From an uncultured Lentisphaeria bacterium (GTDB lineage Bacteria; Verrucomicrobiota; Lentisphaeria; Victivallales; Victivallaceae), in the NCBI GenBank assembly GCA_903831825.1, contig CAIKZE010000427.1, forward strand, positions 1 through 36,996: a stretch of 36,996 bases of DNA, in the 5' to 3' direction. Each line of letters opens with the position of its first letter. The stretch's first letter is position 1. Both the position numbers and the translations under genes were made by a program. This document shows, piece by piece, positions 1 through 8,167 of the stretch. The notes under the pieces were generated by a model. The model had not been told where the DNA came from, made no database searches, and worked only from the letters and a program-made list of their open reading frames with translations.

Positions 1-43
1 AACATCCTACAGTCGCCAAATCTTTTGTCAATTGCGCGTCCAT
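1..43 (-). CDS. ntpK: V/A-type ATPase subunit K (proteolipid), 5' fragment
   Basis: Only the first 14 codons lie in the window (MDAQLTKDLATVGC); the gene continues past the left edge. It begins just after the subunit I stop codon. An AGGAG ribosome binding site at 51-55 lies inside the last codons of subunit I, which suggests translational coupling. The start of a hydrophobic membrane protein and its place after subunit I fit the membrane ring subunit K of E-DUF2764-A-B-D-I-K operons. The call rests mainly on position, because the peptide is too short to identify by itself. Confidence 0.6.
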   Translation of the reverse strand, partial: MDAQLTKDLATVGC

Positions 44-45
44 GA

Positions 46-1854
46 TTATTCTCCTTTCAAGATGTAATCATTTTCTAGTTTTTTAAAAGGCTTAAATTGA
101 AACCCGGCCCATTTCAGGCCGGCATGATTTGAAAATTCCAGGGTGTTCAACCGGACACCATGCACCAGCACGGCCAGCAGCGACAGCGTTATGTTCATCA
201 CATGGCCGAACAATACGGTAACAACCGCCATCGGGATATACAGCCAGCCGGGAGAAGCATGCAGCAGCGATGCGCCCATGCCGTTGAAGCTGTCAGCGAT
301 ATAAAACGCCGCCACGTTGACGGCGAAGAGACGGATGTAGGAGAGCGTATCAACAAACGAGCCGAGAGACTCAAGCGGGAAACTGAATACTTCGGCGGAA
401 TCGCCCCAGTGAATAAAGCAGGTCAGAATCAGCAGGAAGCCGACGATGTAAAGGACAAACATAATCGCCGGATACGGTCCCGGGAAAATGATCAGCCGCG
501 TTGCCAGGATCAAGTTGCCGAACAGCACGAAAACCCAGCCCAGATGACCTATCGCCTTTCTGGATTTCAAGTCTTTCATGGCTTTAAGAATATGACCGGT
601 CGAAAGATGAAGGGCGGCCAGAATAAAGCAGACCAGTTCCATCCGCGAGTTTTTCAATTGGGCATTAATCTCTCCTTCATGGTTGCGCGGAGTCAGCCAT
701 CCCAGGCCGATAGTTTCCATGCCGAACCAGGAACCGCATAGCGCGCCCCAGACAATCGTGACGATGCTCAACAGGATGAACAGATTGATCGGCAGCCGCA
801 GCTTTTCGTTTTTGACGATGAATTTAGCGGCCAGGGCGGCGAGCAGAAAGAGAACGCCGTAACCGGCATCGGTGAAGATGACGCCGAAAAAGATCGAAAA
901 GAAAACCAGGAAACAGATGCTGATGTCCGGTTCCTTATAACCGGTTGACAGTCCCAGAAAGTCGAAAACCGGTTGGACCATGCGGAAAAATTTAGGCAGT
1001 TCAACCAGGGTCGGGACATTGTCATCGGATGCCGGGTCATGCAAGCCCAGGGCCCAGCCGTTGCTGATCGCGGCCTGTTTGAGTTTCTCTTCATCCCTGA
1101 CCGGGACGTATCCGGTCAGATAAGCGAGTTCTCCGTGCAGCGACATGCTGTCCCGGGTACTCAGAAAATCCACCGTTTCGGAAATATTGAATCTGTATTG
1201 TTCCAGGATATTAAGTCCCTGAGCCAGCGAATGCAGACGCACGTCAATTTCCTCAAGCCGGGTTTCCTGTTCAAGAATTTCTGCTCTGAGCTGTTTGAGC
1301 CCGGAAAGCTTCGGCAGTATTTCCAGCGGAATGGTTGCCGGGTCCAGCGGAGTTGTGGAGATTACCGCAAAAAGACAGAATTTCTTGTCCTGATGAATTA
1401 CTTCACAGACGAAATCGCTTTTTTCTTGCAGTTTCTGGAACTGGCCGGGCGTCGTGCCGCAGGGATATACATAAATTCCTCTGTCTTCGAGTTCTTTTAA
1501 AGAAGCTTCGGAAAACTCGCCCCACGGTTCAATAATTTCCAACTGGTGTTTCAGTTCACCCAGCGCCCTGGCAACGGCTTGCCTTTCATCCATGAGCCTG
1601 AGCGTTTCCTGAACTATCTGGAGTCCGTCCGTCAGCTCAAGCGGTTTGGCGCTGTGCTTTTGCTTTATTTCGCCTAAAATGGCGGCAGCTTTATCAATAT
1701 TCGTCATTATATGTCTGGCGTCGCCCTGTTCCAGGGTGTCGCCCCGCTGCTCGAACTGGAGATGCATAATCCCCATTTCCCGCAGTTTTTCCAGCGCGGC
1801 TTCACGTTCGGAGAACAGGCAGACCAGAGTGGCTTTTTTCATTGGGACGATCAT
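46..1854 (-). CDS. ntpI: V/A-type ATP synthase subunit I (membrane stator)
   Basis: This 602-residue protein is the membrane subunit that couples ion flow through the K ring to the stator. The N-terminal half (about 1-300) is soluble and charged with coiled-coil stretches. The C-terminal half has several hydrophobic segments (for example around SICFLVFFSIFFGVIF and LPINLFILLSIVTIVWGAL) and the FIHWGDSAEVF...DTLSYIRLFAV region typical of the family. The length matches the family. The start overlaps the subunit D stop in an ATGA, so the two are translationally coupled; an in-frame ATG lies four codons later. Whether H+ or Na+ is moved cannot be read from this subunit. Confidence 0.93.
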   Translation of the reverse strand: MIVPMKKATLVCLFSEREAALEKLREMGIMHLQFEQRGDTLEQGDARHIMTNIDKAAAILGEIKQKHSAKPLELTDGLQIVQETLRLMDERQAVARALGELKHQLEIIEPWGEFSEASLKELEDRGIYVYPCGTTPGQFQKLQEKSDFVCEVIHQDKKFCLFAVISTTPLDPATIPLEILPKLSGLKQLRAEILEQETRLEEIDVRLHSLAQGLNILEQYRFNISETVDFLSTRDSMSLHGELAYLTGYVPVRDEEKLKQAAISNGWALGLHDPASDDNVPTLVELPKFFRMVQPVFDFLGLSTGYKEPDISICFLVFFSIFFGVIFTDAGYGVLFLLAALAAKFIVKNEKLRLPINLFILLSIVTIVWGALCGSWFGMETIGLGWLTPRNHEGEINAQLKNSRMELVCFILAALHLSTGHILKAMKDLKSRKAIGHLGWVFVLFGNLILATRLIIFPGPYPAIMFVLYIVGFLLILTCFIHWGDSAEVFSFPLESLGSFVDTLSYIRLFAVNVAAFYIADSFNGMGASLLHASPGWLYIPMAVVTVLFGHVMNITLSLLAVLVHGVRLNTLEFSNHAGLKWAGFQFKPFKKLENDYILKGE

Positions 1855-2459
1855 GCTGCCGCCTCCTGAGATTTGCGTTTGGCGATCTTGGAACGGGCAA
1901 CTCCGGCGGTATCATTATTGCCGAGGGCAATTCGGATAACCCGGATATTTTCCCGGCACTCTGGGATTTTAACTTTTTCGAAGAGATTAACGCGCTGTGA
2001 GGTGGTCTTCAGTTCCCGCGACAGCAGCCGGAATTGCTCTTCTATGATTTTGTGGGCTTCGTCCAGCTCAATTATTTTTTTGACGGCTTCCACGGCGTCA
2101 TCGATCCAGGAGTCTTCCATGAACAGGTTGTATTCTTTAATCGAAAAACTGATGGATTTGAAAACCGGAACCTGAACGCCGCCGATATTGGCGGTGCCGG
2201 TTTCCACGCTTTTAACTTTAATGATCGCGGAAAGCAATTTTACCGCATGGGCATCGCTGAAAAGACTGATCCACGACACAATATCTTTGCGAAGTTGTTC
2301 CGCTGCTTCTTCATTTTCGCGCAACCGGGCCTGGCTCTTGCGGATTTCCATTTGAAGCTGCTGTTTTTTCAACTGCAGCATCGGCAGAAAACGCATGAAT
2401 TGCTTCAGCGCGTCCTGCTGAGCCTTAAGTTCGGTTTTGGTCATCTTGATTTTAGCCAT
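1851..2459 (-). CDS. ntpD: V/A-type ATP synthase subunit D (central stalk)
   Basis: This 202-residue subunit forms the rotating central shaft inside the A3B3 head. The N-terminus (MAKIKMTKTELKAQQDAL) and the long helical stretch rich in K, E and Q over about residues 5-75 are typical of the D coiled coil; a second helical region lies at about 120-180. It starts 21 bp after the subunit B stop, with a GGGAGATGACGCT leader carrying a Shine-Dalgarno, and overlaps subunit I by 4 bp. No separate F subunit is visible next to it. Confidence 0.92.
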   Translation of the reverse strand: MAKIKMTKTELKAQQDALKQFMRFLPMLQLKKQQLQMEIRKSQARLRENEEAAEQLRKDIVSWISLFSDAHAVKLLSAIIKVKSVETGTANIGGVQVPVFKSISFSIKEYNLFMEDSWIDDAVEAVKKIIELDEAHKIIEEQFRLLSRELKTTSQRVNLFEKVKIPECRENIRVIRIALGNNDTAGVARSKIAKRKSQEAAA

Positions 2460-2480
2460 AGCGTCATCTCCCGGAATTGA

Positions 2481-3773
2481 TTATTCCGGCCAATATTCCT
2501 TGATAAGGTTCATTCTGATACTGGTCTCGGTTTTGTCAAAACACTCGGCCAAAGTTTTCCAGCCCAGATCCAGCGCCTCTTCCAGCGGGATATTCTTGGA
2601 CAAATCCATCATGCGGTCTTCGAACAGCGCCCCGTATTTGAGCAGTTTGGTGTCCCACGCGCTCATCTGGAAACCCATCGACTGCTTTTCCAGCGTTTCT
2701 TTGTAATCGGCATATAAGCGGATCATCGTGTCCATGATCGTGCGGTGGTCGGAGCGGGTGTCGGCATTGACCTGCTGTTTAAGGCGGCTCAAAGAACCGA
2801 ACGGCTCAATGCGTCCGTGGCGCAGATAGAACTGGCCTTCGGTAATATATCCGGTATTGTCCGGAATCGGGTGCGTAATATCATCGCCGGGCATCGTGGT
2901 CGCCGTCAGAATCGTGATGGAGCCGGCGCCTTCGAAGTCAACGGCCTTTTCATATCTTGACGCCAACTGGCTGTAAAGGTCGCCGGGATAGCCGCGGTTT
3001 GACGGAATCTGTTCCATGGTGATGGCGATTTCCTTCATGGCGTCGGCAAAGTTCGTCATATCCGTCAGCAGCACCAGCACCCGCTTGCCTTCCAGCGCAT
3101 AGGCTTCGGCAACGGCCAGCGCCATATCCGGCACCAGCAGACATTCGACGACGGGGTCGGCGGCAGTATGGATGAACATAATTGAACGGGAAAGCGAACC
3201 TTCCTCGTCAAGCGTATTGCGGAAATAAAGATAGTCGTCATATTTAAGCCCCATGCCGCCGATGATGATGATATCAACTTCGGCCTGGAGGGCGATGCGC
3301 GCCAGCAGCTCGTTATAGGGTTCGCCGGCGACGGAGAAAATCGGTATTTTCTGGGATTCGACGAGGGTATTGAACACGTCAATCATCGGAATCCCGGTAC
3401 GAATCATCTTTCGCGGAATGATTCGCTTGGCCGGATTGACTGACGGGCCGTTGATTTCAATTAAATTTTCATCTACCGGAGGGCGGTTGTCCCGCGGAAC
3501 GCCGCGTCCGTTGAATACTCTGCCGAGCAGATCTTTTGACGACGAAACCCGCATCGGATAGCCCAGGAAACGCACCTGGTCGCCGGTGTTGACCCCGCGG
3601 CTGCCGGCAAAGACCTGAAGATATACTTTCCGGTCCAGCAGCCGGATGACCTGAGCCAGGGAAGTGCCTCTGGCGCTGGTGACTTCCGCAAGGTCGTTAT
3701 ATGCGACATTATCGGCCTCGACGGTGATAACGTTGCCTGCGATCTGGATAATGCGATGATATACTTTACGCAT
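2481..3773 (-). CDS. ntpB: V/A-type ATP synthase subunit B (non-catalytic)
   Basis: This 430-residue protein is the regulatory, non-catalytic nucleotide-binding subunit that alternates with A in the head. Recognisable are the N-terminal beta-barrel (about 1-75), the region [23 protein letters not shown] (about 125-147), the degenerate P-loop position [15 protein letters not shown] and the [18 protein letters not shown] segment. A canonical GxxxxGKT is absent, as expected for B. Its start lies 8 bp inside the 3' end of subunit A, consistent with coupled translation. Confidence 0.95.
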   Translation of the reverse strand: MRKVYHRIIQIAGNVITVEADNVAYNDLAEVTSARGTSLAQVIRLLDRKVYLQVFAGSRGVNTGDQVRFLGYPMRVSSSKDLLGRVFNGRGVPRDNRPPVDENLIEINGPSVNPAKRIIPRKMIRTGIPMIDVFNTLVESQKIPIFSVAGEPYNELLARIALQAEVDIIIIGGMGLKYDDYLYFRNTLDEEGSLSRSIMFIHTAADPVVECLLVPDMALAVAEAYALEGKRVLVLLTDMTNFADAMKEIAITMEQIPSNRGYPGDLYSQLASRYEKAVDFEGAGSITILTATTMPGDDITHPIPDNTGYITEGQFYLRHGRIEPFGSLSRLKQQVNADTRSDHRTIMDTMIRLYADYKETLEKQSMGFQMSAWDTKLLKYGALFEDRMMDLSKNIPLEEALDLGWKTLAECFDKTETSIRMNLIKEYWPE

Positions 3774-5499
3774 TGCTGTGCTCCTTAACTTTTGCGTCTA
3801 TTGCGCTTTCAAGCTGTTTAAACTCGTCGCTTCCGGTTTCGGAAAAGTTCCAGTCGAGGAAGTTCTGACGGAGTTCCAGGAAATAACGGCGGGCAAGGTC
3901 TTTGTCTTTAAAACCGAAATTTGTATTCAGAACCAAGACCACTTTATTAAAGACATATTTCTGACGATCCGCATCGGTGGCGCCGTCAACTTTATCGAAA
4001 GTATTCTGCTGGAGATAAACATAGTCCAGAAACTCGCTCTTCAAGTACAGCATGAAGTCCTCGATGTGAGTTCCTTCTTCGCCGATAACCTTCATCATCT
4101 GGTTGACTTCATTGCCGCGCCGCAGAATCATGCGGGCTTTGGCAATATCGGTTTTATTGACGATGCTCTGGTAATGGCTCCAACTGTCCAGCGGATGAAT
4201 CGCCGGGAAGCGGCGCGCGTCAGAACGTTCGCGGGAAAGCCCCAGGAACGCGCCGACGACTTTAAGTGTCGCCTGGGTGACCGGTTCTTCAAAGTTACCG
4301 CCGGCGGGACTGACCGCGCCGCCGATAGTGACGGAACCGGTTGTCCCGTCATTAAGCTTGACCAGGCCGGCACGTTCGTAAAACCCGGCAATCAGCGATT
4401 CCAGATAAGCGGGGAACGCTTCTTCGCCGGGGATTTCTTCAAGCCTGCCGGACATTTCGCGGAGCGCCTGGGCCCAGCGGGAAGTGGAGTCTGCCAGCAG
4501 GAGACAGTTGAGTCCCATCTGACGGTAATATTCCGCCAGGGTGACGGCGGTATAAACGGAAGCTTCACGGGCGGCGACCGGCATCGAACTGGTATTACAG
4601 ATAATAATTGAGCGGTCCATCAGCGTGCGTCCGGTCCTGGGGTCGTCGAGATGCGGAAACTCGCGGAGAATTTCGACGACTTCGCCGGCCCGCTCGCCGC
4701 AGGCGGCAATAATGACGATGTCAGCTTGAGCATGCTGGCTGAGCGCGTGCTGCAAAACGGTCTTGCCCGCGCCGAAAGGTCCGGGAGTACAGAAAGTTCC
4801 GCCGACCGCGACCGGGAAAAACGTATCAATAATGCGCTGCTGGGTAATCAAAGTGTTTACCGGCAGCATTTTTTCTTTATATGCGGTAATCGGAATTTTT
4901 ACCGGCCAGTTCTGCACCATGGCCACGTCGCGTTCTTCGCCTTTTTCATTTTTAACCCTGGCGACGGCATCGTCGATCCGGTAATTGCCGGCGGCTTTTA
5001 CTTCAATGAGCTCCCAGACGCCATGCAATCCGAACGGCAGCATGGTGTAATGTTTGAAAATACCCTCCGGGACAAACCCGATATGGTCTCCGGCGCGCAG
5101 TCTGTCGCCGGCTTTGGCCAGCGGCGTGAACAGCCATTCTTTTTCATGGTCCAGCGGCTGCATGTAAAAACCGCGCTTTAAGAAAAAGCCGGTTTTTTCC
5201 GCCAGTTCGTCCAGCGGGTTCTGCAGCCCGTCATAGACTTTGGTCAGCAGGCCGGGTCCCAGTTCGACGCTGAGCAGTTGACTGGTAAAGTCAACCTTGT
5301 CGCCAACCTTCAGTCCGCCGGCGCTTTCAAAGACCTGCAAATCGGCGCGGTTACCGCGTACCCGGATCACTTCGCATTTCAGGCGTTCATTGCCGATGTT
5401 GGCAAAGGCGACTTCATTTTGCGTTACATTTGTGTCGAATTCCACGGTCAGCATATTGCCGTTGACCCCGACTATTCTTCCTGTGCTGGAGTCTTGCAT
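3766..5499 (-). CDS. ntpA: V/A-type ATP synthase subunit A (catalytic)
   Basis: This 577-residue subunit carries out ATP hydrolysis or synthesis. Residues 1-70 form the N-terminal barrel, and the bulge domain follows at about 110-190. The Walker A motif GPFGAGKT is at 240-247, the GER motif at 268-270, and the Walker B region [12 protein letters not shown] at about 332-343. A 577-residue length with an intact non-homologous insert separates it from F-type beta subunits. The start has an upstream GGAGAG ribosome binding site (about 5508-5513). It follows the DUF2764 gene by 37 bp. Confidence 0.97.
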   Translation of the reverse strand: MQDSSTGRIVGVNGNMLTVEFDTNVTQNEVAFANIGNERLKCEVIRVRGNRADLQVFESAGGLKVGDKVDFTSQLLSVELGPGLLTKVYDGLQNPLDELAEKTGFFLKRGFYMQPLDHEKEWLFTPLAKAGDRLRAGDHIGFVPEGIFKHYTMLPFGLHGVWELIEVKAAGNYRIDDAVARVKNEKGEERDVAMVQNWPVKIPITAYKEKMLPVNTLITQQRIIDTFFPVAVGGTFCTPGPFGAGKTVLQHALSQHAQADIVIIAACGERAGEVVEILREFPHLDDPRTGRTLMDRSIIICNTSSMPVAAREASVYTAVTLAEYYRQMGLNCLLLADSTSRWAQALREMSGRLEEIPGEEAFPAYLESLIAGFYERAGLVKLNDGTTGSVTIGGAVSPAGGNFEEPVTQATLKVVGAFLGLSRERSDARRFPAIHPLDSWSHYQSIVNKTDIAKARMILRRGNEVNQMMKVIGEEGTHIEDFMLYLKSEFLDYVYLQQNTFDKVDGATDADRQKYVFNKVVLVLNTNFGFKDKDLARRYFLELRQNFLDWNFSETGSDEFKQLESAIDAKVKEHSNA

Positions 5500-5536
5500 C
5501 TCAAGTGTCTCTCCTGTTATTATATATGTAAGTCAT

Positions 5537-6109
5537 TTAATTCTCTTCCGTTTTAATTTCTTCGGCAGATTGGCTTCTGTCATTTATGGCAGCGACAATC
5601 CGGTCAAAGTTCTGATAACCCTGTTCGTTTTTTCTCGACAGCCATTTCTCATGAATCAGCAGCCTTAACTTATAAATGAACAGTTTATTGACATCGAAAT
5701 AGTGTCCGAATTCAAGCTCGTCCAGCCAATGCCAGCGGATGCTGTCCAAATATTTTTCCCGTTCCGCCGGATTGGGTTTGGCATACGCTTCCTGGATGCC
5801 GCGGTCAATGTCGGAAACATCGCCGGCTTTCGGCATGGCGCGGCTGGTTTTTTCGCTTTTGCGGGCGGCTCGGTAGTCCGCCATGCGTTTGCGCAGATTC
5901 TTTTCCAAATCAAGCCACTGGTACGCGGTGGAATCCGCGGGAAACGGATTGGCTTTTATCGCAACAAGTGAAACCGCATCGAGCAATTGCAAATCTTTAT
6001 CACTGACCTGCTCCTGGCATAAACGCCGGAACTCTCCGCTGTTGATGGACGGAGCTTCTTCCTCTTTAATAAAAGGCAAAGAACAAATCAAATAGTAATA
6101 CTGTTTCAT
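5537..6109 (-). CDS. DUF2764 protein of the V-type ATPase operon
   Basis: This 190-residue soluble, helical protein begins MKQYYYLICSLPFIKEEEAPS, the N-terminus I associate with the DUF2764 family. That family occurs between subunits E and A in V-type ATPase operons of Bacteroidetes, Chlamydiae and Spirochaetes. A WHWLDELEFGHYFDVNKLFIYKLRLLIHEKW stretch near the C-terminus (about residues 126-156) is rich in aromatics. No subunit C, F or G gene is present in the visible operon. DUF2764 occupies the usual place of subunit C and may be a diverged connector between the head and the membrane; that role is inference. Confidence 0.8.
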   Translation of the reverse strand: MKQYYYLICSLPFIKEEEAPSINSGEFRRLCQEQVSDKDLQLLDAVSLVAIKANPFPADSTAYQWLDLEKNLRKRMADYRAARKSEKTSRAMPKAGDVSDIDRGIQEAYAKPNPAEREKYLDSIRWHWLDELEFGHYFDVNKLFIYKLRLLIHEKWLSRKNEQGYQNFDRIVAAINDRSQSAEEIKTEEN

Positions 6110-6136
6110 ATCGCGGCATCGGCTTTATTTTAAAGA

Positions 6137-6745
6137 TTACGCCTTGACCATTTCCGCCAGGCGCGGTCCGACATAGGCGCAAATGATATCGGCAATCGCG
6201 TTATCGGAAAAATCGAAAAAGACATTATCGCCGCTGACGCTGAATTTCAGCCCGGAGTCAATATCCTGTCCGGCAAGAATCCGCGGAGACTGTTTGAGAT
6301 TTTCCGCGAGTCCCGCCTTCAACTGTTTTTCCATTTCCGCCAGGTCTTTTGCCGCCACCAGCAGTTCCAGTTTAGGTTCGGCATCCGGGTTTTGATTTTT
6401 ATATCCTTCAACCATCTGCCGCAGCACGGAAGTCATGAATTCAGGAGTCATTGCCGCGCCGACATTATTCTTGATGACATTTTCCAGCCGGGCCTGGAAT
6501 TCCTGGCGCAGTTTTAAGATGATATCCCTGGCCGCTTGCGAAACCGCGGATTTGCCTCTCGCCTCGTTATTGGCGGCATCGGTTTCAGACTGTTTTCTGA
6601 TTTCCGCGGCTTCCTGTTTGGCGGCGTTGACGATTTCCTCGGCCTGCGTTTTGGCAGCCTGGATTATGGTGTTCTTTTCATCATCGGCTTTTTTAATGCC
6701 TTCCTGATGTATTCTATCTAAAAGCCCCTGCAGTTCTTCGGCCAT
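6137..6745 (-). CDS. ntpE: V/A-type ATP synthase subunit E (peripheral stalk)
   Basis: This 202-residue peripheral stalk subunit is the first gene of the operon. Residues 1-100 form a long Ala/Glu/Lys-rich coiled coil (for example KTQAEEIVNAAKQEAAEIRKQ), followed by a globular C-terminal domain, the usual E architecture. The start is fixed by a strong AGGAGG about 7 nt upstream. A promoter at 6776-6804 would give a leader of roughly 24 nt. The gap to the DUF2764 gene is 27 bp. Confidence 0.92.
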   Translation of the reverse strand: MAEELQGLLDRIHQEGIKKADDEKNTIIQAAKTQAEEIVNAAKQEAAEIRKQSETDAANNEARGKSAVSQAARDIILKLRQEFQARLENVIKNNVGAAMTPEFMTSVLRQMVEGYKNQNPDAEPKLELLVAAKDLAEMEKQLKAGLAENLKQSPRILAGQDIDSGLKFSVSGDNVFFDFSDNAIADIICAYVGPRLAEMVKA

Positions 6746-6775
6746 ATAAAACCTCCTGTTGGCAGGTGAATATTT

Positions 6776-6804
6776 AATATAAAAAAATCAAAAGACCGAT
6801 TCAA
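6776..6804 (-). promoter_or_regulatory. Predicted sigma-70 promoter of the V-type ATPase operon
   Basis: On the minus strand TTGAAT (6804-6799) is separated by exactly 17 bp from TATATT (6781-6776). The predicted start of transcription falls near 6769, about 24 nt before the ntpE start codon. It is the only well-spaced match I see in the 160-bp gap. Confidence 0.6.
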
Positions 6805-6905
6805 AATATATCTTGAATTGTAAATTGCAAGGATAAAATACAGAAAATTTATTTAAAAATCAAACACGTTCTGGTCGAACTGCCGTTGCTGATAAAAGGG
6901 AGGGA

Positions 6906-7463
6906 TCAGGGCGCATCATCGGGGATAATTTTGGCATTTTTGGCGGCGATTGACGCCTCCAGCCGTTTTTGCATTTTTTCCGCATGGCGGATTTTCATCT
7001 TGCGGGCGAATCTGAGCGCAAATATATAACCCGGCGGGATCGCGATTGACGAAAGAACGGCCCCCCCGACCACATAGGGAATTCCGAGCTCCCTGCCTGC
7101 ATTCACCAGTTCCGCCACGGACACGTTATTATAAAAATCAGACACTACGGTTTTTACTTCCGCCAGCGTCAGCGGGTCGCAAAGAATATAACCGCCCAGC
7201 ATACACTGCAGCGGATAAATAATTGGAATTGTGAATTCATTCGAAAGCGCAAAGGTGACGCCGAACGCCGTGATTTTATTGCAGCGGAAAATGAATGCCA
7301 GCAACAGGATCGTGACGGTATGCATCCCGATCGGAATTAAAAGCGCGGCCAGCAATCCGAGCGCCACCCCGCGGGCAATGCATTCAGGAGAGCTTTCCTG
7401 GCGGAACAGCTTGATAAAATAGATGACGCATTTCTTCCAGCGCTGTTTAAGCCTGAGCCTCAT
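6906..7463 (-). CDS. DUF2062 membrane protein
   Basis: This 185-residue protein matches the DUF2062 pattern: a basic N-terminus, then SPECIARGVALGLLAALLIPIG, HTVTILLLAFIFRCNKITA and a following SNEFTIPIIYPLQCMLGGY. A final hydrophobic segment (about 130-155) precedes a very basic C-terminal tail. Three or four membrane segments are likely, placing it in the inner membrane. The family's function is not established. It is 160 bp upstream of the ATPase operon on the same strand but separated from it by that operon's promoter, so it is probably its own unit. Confidence 0.8.
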   Translation of the reverse strand: MRLRLKQRWKKCVIYFIKLFRQESSPECIARGVALGLLAALLIPIGMHTVTILLLAFIFRCNKITAFGVTFALSNEFTIPIIYPLQCMLGGYILCDPLTLAEVKTVVSDFYNNVSVAELVNAGRELGIPYVVGGAVLSSIAIPPGYIFALRFARKMKIRHAEKMQKRLEASIAAKNAKIIPDDAP

Positions 7464-7720
7464 TCTTTATCTCATTCGTTAATGCTAATTGCTTCTTTTT
7501 TACTAACCGGGAAGCCGGCAGGCACAAAAATACCTCCGGAGACTGTTCCGCAAAACGTTTTTCAACAACTGTGGAATTCTCCGGGAATTCATGACCGCGC
7601 TGCTATATTATTCCTGCATAAATCGTTTTAGCAGTCTCTAACATTTCCATGCAGCCTTAAATTAGCCGTTGAATTCAAAAATTTCAAATTTTTTCAGAAA
7701 GAACCGTGATTTATTAACAG

Positions 7721-7774
7721 GATCATCCGCATGGGATGATACGGGGCGTACAGCACGGCCGTGCCGCCTGCGAT
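7721..7774. repeat. Hairpin repeat, copy 1
   Basis: An ATCATCC/GGATGAT stem (7 bp, 5-nt loop) is followed by a GC-rich part with the palindrome GCACGGCCGTGC inside GGC...GCC. It resembles the element at 7861-7908 in order and sequence: GCATGGGATGAT is shared, then GGCG-ACAG, ending in CGAT. Confidence 0.7.
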
Positions 7775-7860
7775 AAAATGTAAGAATTTACGGGATGACA
7801 GTGAAAAGATTATTGACTTTTTTATATACCGTGACAAATTCATTATTAATATTCATTGCA

Positions 7861-7908
7861 GTATCATCCCGCATGGGATGATGCAAGGCGCACAGGATGC
7901 GCCACGAT
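7861..7908. repeat. Hairpin repeat, copy 2
   Basis: ATCATCCC-GCAT-GGGATGAT is a perfect 8-bp stem with a 4-nt loop, followed by a second hairpin GGCGCA-CAGGA-TGCGCC. The two-hairpin layout matches copy 1, about 140 bp away, while the second stem differs in sequence. It may be a REP-like element or a paired transcript-end structure. Confidence 0.7.
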
Positions 7909-7934
7909 TTGGGGATTGAGTCAAATATAGGTTA

Positions 7935-7999
7935 TTACAATTTTGTAATTATCGGCACCTGTTGTTACAATTTTGTAATTATTATTTTTACAATTTTGT
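7935..7999. promoter_or_regulatory. Three operator-like palindromes upstream of glutamine synthetase
   Basis: TTACAATTTTGTAA occurs exactly at 7935-7948 and 7965-7978, and a partial copy TTACAATTTTGT lies at 7988-7999. Each complete copy is a 6-bp dyad with a 2-bp spacer. Starts are 30 and 23 bp apart, near whole turns of the helix. The cluster is about 120-180 bp upstream of the predicted sigma-54 start site, the usual position of activator sites for that sigma factor. The binding protein is unknown. Confidence 0.65.
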
Positions 8000-8090
8000 C
8001 CATAGTTTAAGCTTAAGCCAACCGGCTTATTGACTTTATATATGCATAAGTTATTGTTTTAAAAGCGTTTAATAAAGATAATCTTTCTGT

Positions 8091-8106
8091 TGGCATGGAT
8101 TTTGCT
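8091..8106 (+). promoter_or_regulatory. Predicted sigma-54 (-24/-12) promoter of glnN
   Basis: The sequence TGGCATGGATTTTGCT matches the TGGCACG-N4-TTGCW consensus with one change. GG is at 8092-8093 and GC at 8104-8105, giving the strict 12-bp spacing. Transcription would start near 8117, about 50 nt before the ATG. Glutamine synthetase genes are classic sigma-54 targets in other bacteria, and the palindromes upstream would suit an enhancer-binding activator. Confidence 0.72.
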
Positions 8107-8167
8107 ATGTCTAACGGATTAATTTTGATTAAAATTTCGAAACATAAACAATCCGGAGGGATAAAAA

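Larger units (their letters stand above)
7464..8167. other. 704-bp regulatory gap between DUF2062 and glutamine synthetase genes
   Basis: No gene was found in this AT-rich gap. It contains two copies of a hairpin repeat (7721-7774, 7861-7908), three copies of a 14-bp palindrome (7935-7999), a small AAGCC/GGCTT hairpin (about 8013-8026), a sigma-70-like promoter (TTGACT-N16-TATTGT, 8030-8057) and a sigma-54 promoter (8091-8106). The first 250 bp (7464-7720) must hold the DUF2062 promoter on the minus strand, but I see no convincing match. Confidence 0.7.
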
